A stretch of 14,764 bases of DNA from Methanimicrococcus sp. (lineage in GTDB: Archaea; Halobacteriota; Methanosarcinia; Methanosarcinales; Methanosarcinaceae): contig WRDC01000025.1 in NCBI GenBank assembly GCA_009783635.1, positions 1 through 14,764 of the forward strand. The letters run 5' to 3'. The translations under genes were made by a program, and so were the position numbers. The notes beneath the pieces were generated by a model. That model searched no databases. It was given only the letters and a program-made list of their open reading frames with translations, and had not been told where the DNA came from. How positions within the stretch are numbered: position 1 is the stretch's first letter; every line of letters begins with the position of its first letter. This document shows, piece by piece, positions 5,575 to 12,243 of the stretch.

Positions 5575-6792
5575 ATGGAAAAATTATTTGAAATCCGGGC
5601 CGGAAGTATTGAAATTAAAAATCCGGTCGCGCTATCGGCAATGGCGGGAATCACCGACAGCAAATTTGCGATTGTGAATGCGAAAAACGCGGGACTGGTT
5701 GTTCTCGGCGCATACAATTTAGACCACGAATCAAAGGCGGCGGGAGAGGAAGCTACGGCTCGCGGCCGGAAAGAATTTACCGCCGGAGCGGATGCGGGCG
5801 GCGATGTTTTCATTCAGATTGAAAAGGAAATCGATGCCGTCAACGCCGCAATGCCCGAAACGGTTGTTGCCGTCAGCGTCAGAAGCCTGACGCTTGAGCC
5901 GCTTCTGAAAGCCGCCGAACTTTTGAAAAGGAAAAACGCGGTTTTGGAACTTGATATCCATTGCCGCCAGCTCGAATTTACAACACGCGGTATGGGTCAG
6001 GCGCTTTTACAAGACACGGAAATGCTTGCCGAAATAATTCAAAATATCAAAAAAACAGGTGTCGTTTTGTCCGTCAAATTCCGAACAAGCGCTCAGAAGC
6101 CCGGCATGGCCGCCGAGTTTTTTGATGCGGCCGGCGCCGACATTATTCATGCCGACGCCATGATTGAAGGCAAAGGCGCCGACACGGAAGCAATGACGGA
6201 AATCCGAAACGCCACAAGAAAAATCCTGATTGCCAATAATTCGGTGGACGATTTCGATGCCGCTTTAGATTTCTTCGGAAGCGGCGCCGATATTGTTTCC
6301 GTTGCCCGCGCGGCGGCGGATGATTCTGAATTCATTCCCCATTTGGTGAAAAAAGTGACGGAATACCAGCGGGAAACGGGATGGTACAACGCGCCCAGAC
6401 ATATTTGTAAACGCGGCGATAACCGCGGCATGACATTCTGCTGCCCGCCCGTCAAATACTGCAGCTTACTTAAAAAAGTTGAAAACGTCGGCTTCACCCC
6501 CGACGAATTTATCCGGCTGAAACAAGACTCCGTGAAAGGAACGCCGCTGGAGCTTGGAAAAGAAACGTGTTTCGGAAGCCTTGTTTGGTGCTGCAAAACG
6601 ACAAAACCGTGTTATTACAGAGACGGCACGCTTTTAGAACTCGGTTTGTCAAACGGCGAATATATGCGTCTGAAAAAGGAGCTTTCCGAAAAGATTTTAG
6701 ACGCCATTGACGGAAAAGAAAAAAGACAATTGCAACATCATCAGAAACGGCGCAATCCGAACGATACGAACAATACATTAAAAATGGCATGA
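5575..6792 (+). CDS. Methanogenesis marker 9 domain protein
   Basis: The 405-aa protein joins a TIM-barrel resembling dihydrouridine-synthase/dihydroorotate-dehydrogenase folds (about 1-260, beginning IKNPVALSAMAGITDSKF) to the methanogen-specific marker 9 domain (about 268-375). The C-terminal domain has eight cysteines: C278, C289, C290, C296, C332, C339, C340 and C346, in contexts GMTFCCPPVKYC and CFGSLVWCCKTTKPC. The pattern suggests metal or iron-sulfur binding; I know of no proven reaction. Its presence is a strong marker of a methanogen. GGAG (5561-5564) lies 10 nt before the ATG. The last 25 residues are a basic, polar tail (rich in Lys, Arg, Gln, Asn) that looks added beyond the conserved domain. 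The CitG-like gene follows on the same strand after 125 bp. Confidence 0.9.
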   Translation: MEKLFEIRAGSIEIKNPVALSAMAGITDSKFAIVNAKNAGLVVLGAYNLDHESKAAGEEATARGRKEFTAGADAGGDVFIQIEKEIDAVNAAMPETVVAVSVRSLTLEPLLKAAELLKRKNAVLELDIHCRQLEFTTRGMGQALLQDTEMLAEIIQNIKKTGVVLSVKFRTSAQKPGMAAEFFDAAGADIIHADAMIEGKGADTEAMTEIRNATRKILIANNSVDDFDAALDFFGSGADIVSVARAAADDSEFIPHLVKKVTEYQRETGWYNAPRHICKRGDNRGMTFCCPPVKYCSLLKKVENVGFTPDEFIRLKQDSVKGTPLELGKETCFGSLVWCCKTTKPCYYRDGTLLELGLSNGEYMRLKKELSEKILDAIDGKEKRQLQHHQKRRNPNDTNNTLKMA

Positions 6793-6846
6793 ATCAATAT
6801 GGAGACGCGGATTGAAAGAATTGAAATAGGGATTCGGATACGGATT

Positions 6847-6903
6847 GACATACAGATGATGACATACAGATGATGGCATTACAGATGATGAGATACGAAT
6901 GAT
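6847..6903 (+). repeat. 4 x 14/15-bp tandem repeat
   Basis: Units at 6847-6860 and 6861-6874 are identical (GACATACAGATGAT). Those at 6875-6889 and 6890-6903 are degenerate. They fill the gap before the CitG-like gene. A GAGGCGGG stretch after the array (6904-6911) is the nearest Shine-Dalgarno candidate for the ATG at 6918. Confidence 0.85.
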
Positions 6904-6917
6904 GAGGCGGGACAGAT

Positions 6918-7883
6918 ATGGAAAAACCGGTTAATTCAAAGGCGGAAAACATCTCAATTTTCGCCGCGCTCGCGATGATTTTGGAAGCCGCCGCCTATCC
7001 GAAACCCGGAAATGTCCACCGTCTGAAAGATTTTACGGAGACGTCCTTTGAACATTTTTTGGCTTCCGCCGCTTCCGTCCAATCCGTTTTTTCCAAATGC
7101 GCCGGCAGTTCCGAAAACGATGAAATACAGGCCTTCGGCCCTGTTTTTTTGGAAGCCGTCGAGAAAAGCCAAACCCTCCAAAGCGGCGGGAATACGCATT
7201 TCGGATCTCTCCTTCTTTTACTGCCGATTGCGGCCGCGGCCGGCTCTCTTCCGGCCGGCGCCGATTCGAAAACTCTTGTACAAAAAGCGTCCGAAATCTG
7301 CGGGAACACAACAGTTGAGGATGCCGTTTATTTTTACAAAGCCTTCGGCCGGCTTTCAATTCCCGTCATGAAAACGGGAGAAGCCGAATCGGCGTACGAT
7401 TTGAGGGATCAAAAAGCCGCGGAAAATATTCGGCGGGAAGGGACAACACTTTTCCGTTTGATGGAAATGGGCGCATCACGGGACATGGTCGCGCGGGAGT
7501 GGGTCAATGGTTTTGAAAAGTCGCTGCTGTTTTCAAAAAAGCTTCGGAAAAACAAAACCCGTTTTTCAAACCGGCCCGAACAATGCTTCGGAAGCGTCAT
7601 CAACAGCGCCGTTGTCTATACGTTTCTCGAATTTTTGGCGGCTATGCCCGACACATTTATTTCAACGAAATTCGACAAAAAAACAGCGGCCGGCGTTCAA
7701 AAAAAAGCGTCAAAGATTCTTTTCAGGAAAAACAAAAGAAAGAGAAAGAATTTGAAGAAAATGATTCCGAAAATCAAAAAGCTGGATAATATTTTACAAA
7801 AAAACAGAATGAATCCCGGATCAACGGCAGATATTGCGGCCGCCGGCATTTTTATTGCGCTGACGGACGGAATGACCATTTAA
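6918..7883 (+). CDS. CitG-like triphosphoribosyl-dephospho-CoA synthase family protein
   Basis: The 321-aa protein shows the CitG/MdcB family motifs: YPKPGNVHR (27-35), NTHFGSLLLLLPIA (92-105) and NPGSTADIAAAGIFIAL (299-315). Bacterial members make the prosthetic group precursor of citrate or malonate decarboxylase. Archaeal members lack those enzymes, so the substrate here is unknown and a cofactor-related ligand is an inference. A very basic stretch (about 262-288, more than a third Lys or Arg) interrupts the region before the last motif and may be an insertion. The gene is 24 bp upstream of the DUF447 gene with a clear Shine-Dalgarno between, so the two are almost certainly cotranscribed. 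From memory, CitG-like and DUF447 genes also occur together near methanopterin-related genes in methylotrophic bacteria. Confidence 0.85.
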   Translation: MEKPVNSKAENISIFAALAMILEAAAYPKPGNVHRLKDFTETSFEHFLASAASVQSVFSKCAGSSENDEIQAFGPVFLEAVEKSQTLQSGGNTHFGSLLLLLPIAAAAGSLPAGADSKTLVQKASEICGNTTVEDAVYFYKAFGRLSIPVMKTGEAESAYDLRDQKAAENIRREGTTLFRLMEMGASRDMVAREWVNGFEKSLLFSKKLRKNKTRFSNRPEQCFGSVINSAVVYTFLEFLAAMPDTFISTKFDKKTAAGVQKKASKILFRKNKRKRKNLKKMIPKIKKLDNILQKNRMNPGSTADIAAAGIFIALTDGMTI

Positions 7884-7907
7884 TTGTAAAAATCCGGAGA
7901 TGGAAAA

Positions 7908-8618
7908 ATGCGTGAAACGGCGGAAAATCTGGAAAAAATGAGAAATTTCGGAATATCTGAAGGCATTTCGGAATTGATTCTGACGACAAGAAATGACCGA
8001 AACGGCAGTAAATATGTATCGAATGCCGCCCCGTTTGGAATCGTTTGGAAAAACGATCGTATGTTTCTTCATCTTTTCAAAGGCTCAAAAACGTGTGAAA
8101 ACATGATGCGTGAAAACCTTTTTGCCGCCAATATGACGGATGACGCTGTTTTATACGCAACCACCACATTTTATGATTTGGAAGATGATGAATTCGGTTA
8201 CGCCGAGTACGGTTATGCCGAGTACGATTATGCCGAGTATGGTTATGCTGAGTACGCGGGCGAAGAATCCGTTTCCCCAAAGGAAGCGTCTATCCCTTAT
8301 TTGAAAAACGCTGACCGCGTCGTTTTGTTCAAATGCGTTGGAAGAACGGAAGCCGAAGATTCCGTTATCATTGACATTGAACCCGCCGATTTTATTGTTT
8401 TAAAGCCCGATAAAGCCGGATTTATTTTTAACCGCGGGTTCCATTCAGTCGTTGAAGCCTGTATTCACTTAACGCGGTATGAACTGACAAAGGACCAAAA
8501 ATACGTTGATTTGATTCGCCATCATTGGGGAATTACACAGCGCTGCGGAAGGAAACGGGATAAAGAAGGGGTTGCCGTTCTCAGAAAAAAAATGAACGAA
8601 ATATTAGACAGGGAATAA
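7908..8618 (+). CDS. DUF447 family protein
   Basis: The 236-aa sequence follows the archaeal DUF447 pattern: GISEGISELILTT (15-27), SNAAPFGIVWK (38-48), LFKGSKTCENM, DIEPADFIVL, and the late FNRGFHSVVEACIHLTRY segment. The fold is related to flavin-binding split barrels, which suggests a flavoprotein; the reaction is unknown. GGAGATG lies 7 nt before the ATG. Residues 97-116 are four copies of a GYAEY-like pentapeptide, an insertion in a probable loop that is not part of the family consensus. The stop region is itself partly duplicated (see 8613-8657). The gene closes the plus-strand series and converges on the DUF3788 gene. Confidence 0.85.
   Translation: MRETAENLEKMRNFGISEGISELILTTRNDRNGSKYVSNAAPFGIVWKNDRMFLHLFKGSKTCENMMRENLFAANMTDDAVLYATTTFYDLEDDEFGYAEYGYAEYDYAEYGYAEYAGEESVSPKEASIPYLKNADRVVLFKCVGRTEAEDSVIIDIEPADFIVLKPDKAGFIFNRGFHSVVEACIHLTRYELTKDQKYVDLIRHHWGITQRCGRKRDKEGVAVLRKKMNEILDRE
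8196..8255 (+). repeat. 4 x 15-bp in-frame repeat (GYAEY)
   Basis: Units 8196-8210, 8211-8225, 8226-8240 and 8241-8255 are variants of GGTTATGCCGAGTAC. They encode GYAEY, GYAEY, DYAEY and GYAEY. Differences are mostly synonymous, so peptide selection after duplication is possible. Confidence 0.95.
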
Positions 8619-8657
8619 ACGGAGAATACGAGAATACAAAGAATAAACGGAAAATAC
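8613..8657 (+). repeat. 17-bp direct repeat spanning the DUF447 stop
   Basis: GAATAAACGGAGAATAC (8613-8629) includes the stop codon TAA 8616-8618. It recurs with one mismatch at 8641-8657, 28 bp downstream. Between them GAGAATAC is itself doubled (8622-8637). Confidence 0.8.
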
Positions 8658-8660
8658 CGA

Positions 8661-8692
8661 GAAAAAACGAATGTTGTTGAATTCGGCAACAT
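8661..8692 (-). terminator. Terminator of the DUF3788 gene
   Basis: ATGTTG (8671-8676) and CAACAT (8687-8692) form a 6-bp stem. On the minus strand the stem is followed after three bases by T6 (8667-8662). It lies about 63 bp beyond the DUF3788 stop. In the plus direction the same stem is followed by T5 at 8714-8718, so it may serve both convergent genes. Confidence 0.45.
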
Positions 8693-8718
8693 CGAACTTC
8701 ACTTCGTAAAACATTTTT

Positions 8719-8763
8719 GTTCCTTTATCCCTCGTTCCTTTATCCCTCGTTCCTTTATCCTTC
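8719..8763 (-). repeat. 3 x 15-bp repeat carrying three in-frame stops
   Basis: Units 8719-8733, 8734-8748 and 8749-8763 read GAGGGATAAAGGAAC on the minus strand, with one change in the unit at 8749-8763. The genuine stop is 8755-8757. The copies place TAA again at 8740-8742 and 8725-8727, all in register. Confidence 0.95.
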
Positions 8764-9216
8764 TATTCTTTTTTTGCATTCTATGAGTGCGCCGATGTCA
8801 GCCGGCAGGTCAGCCGTTCTGATGTCAAAAATCAACGGGAATGTCATGAGTTTGCCCATTGTCTTCGCCTCTGCGATTATTTGCTTGGTCTTATCGCCCA
8901 CTTCTGTTTTTTGCACTTCTTGGCGGTTCTTTTCTTTGAAATAAATCGTCACTCTAAAGTACCCGTCCCATGCCGAAAGCCAGTAGACGGTTTTTTCTTT
9001 TTTCGCGCCCCTCGGCGTTGTCCACTTTCGCAGTCCTTTGGCGAACCATGCTTTGCCATCGGTGTAGTACTTCCATTCCTGCTCTATTCCAAAGCCGGCC
9101 GGTGAATCTCGGAAGGCCGTGTATGCAGTGTAGCTGCCGCCCAGCGTCTGCTCCAGCACTTCGTCTGTCGGTGTCACTTCGGGGTCTCTGAGACGTAAGT
9201 TTTCGTAGTTATCCAT
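8755..9216 (-). CDS. DUF3788 family protein
   Basis: The 153-aa protein matches the DUF3788 layout. The start is LRDPEVTPTDEVLEQTLG (9-26), then the EWKYYTDGKAWFAKG core (47-61), KTVYWLSAWDGYFRVTIYF (75-93) and a C-terminal ECKKR segment. The family is small and soluble, and its function is unknown to me. AAGGAG lies 6 nt before the ATG (9223-9228), so the start is secure. The gene begins 23 bp after the end of the glycosylase gene on the same strand and is probably cotranscribed with it. The stop codon is embedded in a 15-bp tandem array. Confidence 0.85.
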   Translation of the reverse strand: MDNYENLRLRDPEVTPTDEVLEQTLGGSYTAYTAFRDSPAGFGIEQEWKYYTDGKAWFAKGLRKWTTPRGAKKEKTVYWLSAWDGYFRVTIYFKEKNRQEVQKTEVGDKTKQIIAEAKTMGKLMTFPLIFDIRTADLPADIGALIECKKRIEG

Positions 9217-9239
9217 TTTCTGCTCCTTCGTTTACCTTC

Positions 9240-9938
9240 TCATTGCGTTTTCTCTTTCGTCTTCTTTTTCGTCTTCACATTCGCCTTCGCGTTCGTCTTC
9301 ACTGCTGCCTTCTCGTTCGTCTTCTTTTTCGTCTTCACATTCGCCTTCGCGTTCGTCTTCACTGCTGCCTTCTCGTTCGTCAATTCCTTATAGACAAAGC
9401 AATCCACCAAATGGTCATTGACCATGCCGACCGCCTGCATAAAGGCATAAATGATGGTCGAGCCGACAAACTTAAAGCCCATCTTTTTTAAGTCTTTGCT
9501 TATTTGATCGGATAACGGCGTGCTTGCCTGATAATCCTCGAATTTTTTGGGATTGCCCAATATCGGTTTGTTGTTAACATAAGCCCAAAGAAACTTGTCG
9601 AAACTGCCGTACTTTTTTTGGACCTCTAAGAAAAGCCGGGCGTTGATGATCGCCGCGTTAATTTTTAAACGATTCCGGATGATGCCCTCGTTTGCCATCA
9701 GCTCCTCTATTTTCGCTTCATCGTAAAGAGCAACTTTTTCGGGATCGAACCCGTCAAAAGCCTGCCGGTATGACTCTCGCTTTTTAAGGACGGTGATCCA
9801 CGAAAGTCCCGCCTGCGCGCCTTCCAAAATCAGCATTTCAAACAGTTTGCGGTCGTCATGAACGGGGCGGCCCCATTCGTTATCGTGATAGGACTCGTAC
9901 AGCGGCGTGTCGCCGAAACATCTGAATTTTTCGCTCAT
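9240..9938 (-). CDS. tag: DNA-3-methyladenine glycosylase I with Lys-rich tail
   Basis: Tag excises 3-methyladenine from alkylated DNA in base excision repair. The zinc-site residues of the E. coli enzyme are conserved (C7, H18, H176, C180). LEGAQAGLSW (38-47) carries the conserved Glu39 and Trp47, and GFKFVGSTIIYAFMQAVGMVNDH is intact. The catalytic domain ends near residue 184. A tail of about 46 residues follows, made of two identical 20-residue repeats (TNEKAAVKTNAKANVKTKKK) plus TKEKTQ. It is rich in Lys, Ala, Asn and Thr like histone H1-type tails and could add non-specific DNA affinity (inference). GGGAGA lies about 9 nt before the ATG and a TATA box about 53 nt upstream. The DUF3788 gene follows after 23 bp. 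Confidence 0.95.
   Translation of the reverse strand: MSEKFRCFGDTPLYESYHDNEWGRPVHDDRKLFEMLILEGAQAGLSWITVLKKRESYRQAFDGFDPEKVALYDEAKIEELMANEGIIRNRLKINAAIINARLFLEVQKKYGSFDKFLWAYVNNKPILGNPKKFEDYQASTPLSDQISKDLKKMGFKFVGSTIIYAFMQAVGMVNDHLVDCFVYKELTNEKAAVKTNAKANVKTKKKTNEKAAVKTNAKANVKTKKKTKEKTQ
9251..9380 (-). repeat. 60-bp tandem repeat in the tag 3' end
   Basis: Positions 9261-9320 and 9321-9380 are identical over 60 bp. A partial third copy (9251-9260) differs at one base. Complete identity, including third codon positions, indicates very recent duplication or continuing homogenisation. Confidence 0.95.
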
Positions 9939-9985
9939 AAAATCTCTCCCAAGGATTGTATATTCGTTCCGTTTTTTATTTCACT

Positions 9986-9996
9986 TTTATATATGG
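9986..9996 (-). promoter_or_regulatory. TATA box of tag
   Basis: The minus strand reads ATATATAAAAG, centred about 53 nt before the tag ATG. It predicts a leader of about 26 nt that includes the Shine-Dalgarno-like GGGAGA. Confidence 0.5.
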
Positions 9997-10161
9997 CCTT
10001 TTCTAAAGATAGCGTTTTCTATTCACATTTGTATTCATATTTGTGTTCGTTTGAGGCGGGATTCGAAAATGAAAAGGGGTGCCGCCTTGTTTCCGGACCC
10101 TCAAAATACGGGGATTGGCATTCGAAATTGTTTTGGTGAAGAACAAAGCAACCGTTTGTAT

Positions 10162-10193
10162 TTTTAAACGTATGGAATTCCATACGGTTAAAA
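10162..10193. promoter_or_regulatory. 32-bp inverted repeat after the HAD gene
   Basis: The arms are 16 bp with one mismatch. The centre CGTATGGAATTCCATACG is a perfect 18-bp palindrome with no loop. It lies 18 bp beyond the HAD stop and about 165 bp before the tag TATA box. No T-run follows on either strand, so it is not a classic terminator. The loop-free symmetry fits a dimeric DNA-binding site or a cruciform. The remaining gap 9939-10161 shows only the tag promoter and an unsupported 48-codon frame. Confidence 0.6.
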
Positions 10194-10210
10194 TAGAGGG
10201 GTGAATTTTA

Positions 10211-10897
10211 TCAGTTCACTTTACCCCGGCTCTGAATAATCTCTATGATTTCCCCGATATGATTCAGCTTATAATCGGGTTCAAAAAAGAAGTCGCGGTC
10301 ATGATCGTTCCGGTCGCCGTAAGCCGCGTACGCCGTCACCATGCCGATTTTTTTGGCCGGCGCGATGTCGCGGCGCAGGCTGTCACCGATATACATGGAT
10401 TCATCCGCCGACGCGCCGGAACGGTTGAGAGCGAATTCAAACGCGCCGAGGTCGGGTTTTTTCTTGCCGGACATATCGTAAGCGATAACGTCATCCACAA
10501 CGCCGGCCAAGCCGACGCGTTTGAGACGGCGGTAAGCGTTCTCGGTGTCGGCGTCCGTCACAATGACGAAGGAACAGCCCATGTCTTTGACGGCGCGAAT
10601 CGTGTCAAGAACGCCGTCATAAAGCTCGACGTGTTCGACTTTCATATCCTCGTAAATGCCGCAGCATTCTTCAAAAAGAGGGGCGGAAAAAACGAGTTTT
10701 TCCCTCAGGTAATCCTCGATATTTTCCAAATTTTCAAATCCGTAAATGCCGCGCAGGAAATAAGAAAGCATTTCAAGAGGGTCACCGGTTCCGATCCGGT
10801 CCACGACAGCCGCGCAAGCCTTGACTTTGGCGTGGACAAAATCAAACAATGTGTTGTCCATATCTGAGAAAACATATTGAAGTTCTTTTTCTTTCAT
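10211..10897 (-). CDS. HAD-superfamily phosphatase
   Basis: The 228-aa protein has all four HAD motifs (numbered from the chosen start): DMDNTLFD with nucleophile D12 and acid D14, VTDAD with T114, GKKKPD with K147, and GDSLRRDI with D172 and D177. The cap between motifs I and II is alpha-helical, as in phosphoglycolate-phosphatase-like enzymes. The substrate cannot be told from sequence. I chose the ATG at 10895-10897: CAGGGA lies about 7 nt upstream and motif I then follows at normal distance. An ATG at 10922-10924 would add nine residues but has no Shine-Dalgarno. A TATA-like element at 11056-11072 would give a leader of about 140 nt containing a repeat array. Confidence 0.85.
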   Translation of the reverse strand: MKEKELQYVFSDMDNTLFDFVHAKVKACAAVVDRIGTGDPLEMLSYFLRGIYGFENLENIEDYLREKLVFSAPLFEECCGIYEDMKVEHVELYDGVLDTIRAVKDMGCSFVIVTDADTENAYRRLKRVGLAGVVDDVIAYDMSGKKKPDLGAFEFALNRSGASADESMYIGDSLRRDIAPAKKIGMVTAYAAYGDRNDHDRDFFFEPDYKLNHIGEIIEIIQSRGKVN

Positions 10898-10930
10898 TTT
10901 GAATCCCTGAAAGGAAAATGACATTTAACA

Positions 10931-11016
10931 GCCGGATATTTAACAACCTGATATTTAATACCGGATAATAATCGGATATTTACAATCGGATAATAATCGG
11001 ATATTTAATAATCGGA
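10931..11016 (-). repeat. AT-rich repeat array in the HAD leader
   Basis: CGGATAATAATCGGATATTTA occurs at 10962-10982 and 10987-11007 (25-bp period). Shorter derivatives (CGGATATTTAA, CTGATATTTAA) extend from 10931 to 11016. The array lies between the HAD start and its best TATA candidate. Confidence 0.8.
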
Positions 11017-11055
11017 TTAATGATAAACGAATCAATAATTGGATGGGATGAAAAA

Positions 11056-11072
11056 CATTATAAATATATCGG
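11056..11072 (-). promoter_or_regulatory. TATA candidate for the HAD gene
   Basis: The minus strand reads GATATATTTATAATG. It is the strongest TATA match in the gap after the metallo-hydrolase gene, which ends at 11104. Confidence 0.4.
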
Positions 11073-11103
11073 AAAACGGGAAAAATATCCGGGCGGCAGA
11101 AAT

Positions 11104-12081
11104 TCAGATCGGCAATTCTTCGCCGACGTCTAAACAATTCAAACAGCCGCCGATTTTTCCGTCTTTGTCCAATTGGCAGATTTTACGATACGGTTCCCCG
11201 ATCGGCTCCAGTCCGAGCGGATAAGTGCCGTAATGCATCGGAATCAGGTGCTTGGCGCCGAGAATTTTCGCCGCTCCGACGGCCTCTTCGGGAGAGATGT
11301 GAGTGGATCCCGCAACGGAACGGGGCGTATAAGCGCCGATCGGCATGATTGCGTAATCAATGGACGGGAAAAGTTTGGCGATTTCTTCAAAATGGGTTCC
11401 CCAAGCCGTGTCGCCCCCGAAATAAATGGTTTTGTCACTGGTTTTAATAATGAAACTGCCCCACAGAGAACTGTTGCCGTCAAAGATATGCATTCGGGAC
11501 CAATGGAAACTCGGCATGAAATAAACTTCAACTTCCGGCGTTGTTTTATACTGCTGGTACCAGCCCGCTTCCTGATAATTTTTCATAAAATATTTGATAT
11601 AGGTCCGCGCGTTGAGCGGAAGCAGCGCCTGCGTTTTTTTGTTGGCTTTGAAAATCTTGCGCAGCGACCGGATATCGGCATGGTCGTGATGCATATGGGA
11701 AATCAGAACATAATCGGCGAATTTGAAGTTTTCGACATCGCAAGGGATTTGAACCCGCCGTCGCCGCGTCGGGAAACTGTAATAAGACGGGTCTGTCAGG
11801 AATGTCACGCCGCCCAAGCGGATAAAGAAAGAAGCGTGGCCGAGCCAAACAATCATATCCTCGTCGGATTGCATAAAATTGTCATTCGGGCAAAAACCGG
11901 CGTGATACGTATCATTTTTCCGTTCCAGTCTCTGCGGGTTGTGAAGCCGGGATTTGGCAAAATGAATCATGCTCCTCTGAACCGGCCTCTCATTCAGAAA
12001 GGAGTTGCCTTTTTTCAGATTTCCCGCCCAACCCTCTTTAATGATCGGTAATTCGGGATTGGAAACATATTGAACAGACAT
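11104..12081 (-). CDS. UlaG/NAPE-PLD-type metallo-beta-lactamase-fold hydrolase
   Basis: The 325-aa protein carries the two-metal MBL signature: HMHHDH (H129, H131, D133, H134), H193 in SFHWS, D224 in FGGDTAWG and H283 in PMHYGT. The order (MIVWLGHASFFIRLGGVTFLTDP near 76-98, then GGDT, then MHYGT) fits the UlaG and N-acylphosphatidylethanolamine phospholipase D-like branch. The substrate is unknown. I chose the ATG at 12079-12081 because GAGGAA lies 6-7 nt upstream. An in-frame start at 12225 would add 48 AT-rich codons that run through the promoter region and resemble no family. No signal peptide is visible, so the protein is probably cytoplasmic. It is transcribed divergently from the Isf gene. 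Confidence 0.9.
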   Translation of the reverse strand: MSVQYVSNPELPIIKEGWAGNLKKGNSFLNERPVQRSMIHFAKSRLHNPQRLERKNDTYHAGFCPNDNFMQSDEDMIVWLGHASFFIRLGGVTFLTDPSYYSFPTRRRRVQIPCDVENFKFADYVLISHMHHDHADIRSLRKIFKANKKTQALLPLNARTYIKYFMKNYQEAGWYQQYKTTPEVEVYFMPSFHWSRMHIFDGNSSLWGSFIIKTSDKTIYFGGDTAWGTHFEEIAKLFPSIDYAIMPIGAYTPRSVAGSTHISPEEAVGAAKILGAKHLIPMHYGTYPLGLEPIGEPYRKICQLDKDGKIGGCLNCLDVGEELPI

Positions 12082-12124
12082 TAAAATTCCTCGTTTCTGA
12101 TTTTTAATATAAAAGGATACGGTT

Positions 12125-12135
12125 AGAATATAAAC
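12125..12135 (-). promoter_or_regulatory. TATA box of the MBL-hydrolase gene
   Basis: The minus strand reads GTTTATATTCT. Its centre lies about 49 nt before the chosen ATG, giving a predicted leader of about 22 nt that includes GAGGAA. A second box at 12106-12115 is too close to leave the Shine-Dalgarno in the transcript. Confidence 0.45.
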
Positions 12136-12159
12136 TTTGGGGATGTAAGCATTTTGTCT

Positions 12160-12185
12160 TTCATATTTGAAATTCATATTTGAAA
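12160..12185. repeat. 2 x 13-bp perfect tandem duplication
   Basis: TTCATATTTGAAA occurs at 12160-12172 and 12173-12185, between the two divergent TATA boxes. Each copy contains a near-palindrome (TTCATATTTGAA), so the pair could also be tandem binding sites. Confidence 0.85.
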
Positions 12186-12190
12186 AACAG

Positions 12191-12200
12191 ATATATAAAA
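12191..12200 (+). promoter_or_regulatory. TATA box of the Isf-nifB operon
   Basis: ATATATAAAA is centred about 49 nt before the ATG at 12244. The predicted leader of about 22 nt contains the Shine-Dalgarno-like AGGGGAAG just before the start. Confidence 0.5.
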
Positions 12201-12243
12201 TGCCGATATTGATTTTAAAAATCACTGATCAAAGGGGAAGAAA

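Noticed and set aside
9994..10140. 48-codon plus-strand frame beginning MAFSKDS
   Set aside because: No Shine-Dalgarno sequence, no TATA box at a suitable distance and no recognisable family; it lies in the tag promoter region.
11741..11755. tRNA T-arm-like stretch (GGGATTTGAACCC)
   Set aside because: No cloverleaf partners are found nearby, and the bases encode conserved residues of the metallo-hydrolase.
11173..12051. 292-codon plus-strand frame
   Set aside because: It is entirely antisense to the metallo-hydrolase gene, whose active-site residues are all conserved.
12082..12225. 48-codon N-terminal extension of the metallo-hydrolase
   Set aside because: It is AT-rich, contains the promoter boxes and the 13-bp duplication, and the internal ATG has a good Shine-Dalgarno.
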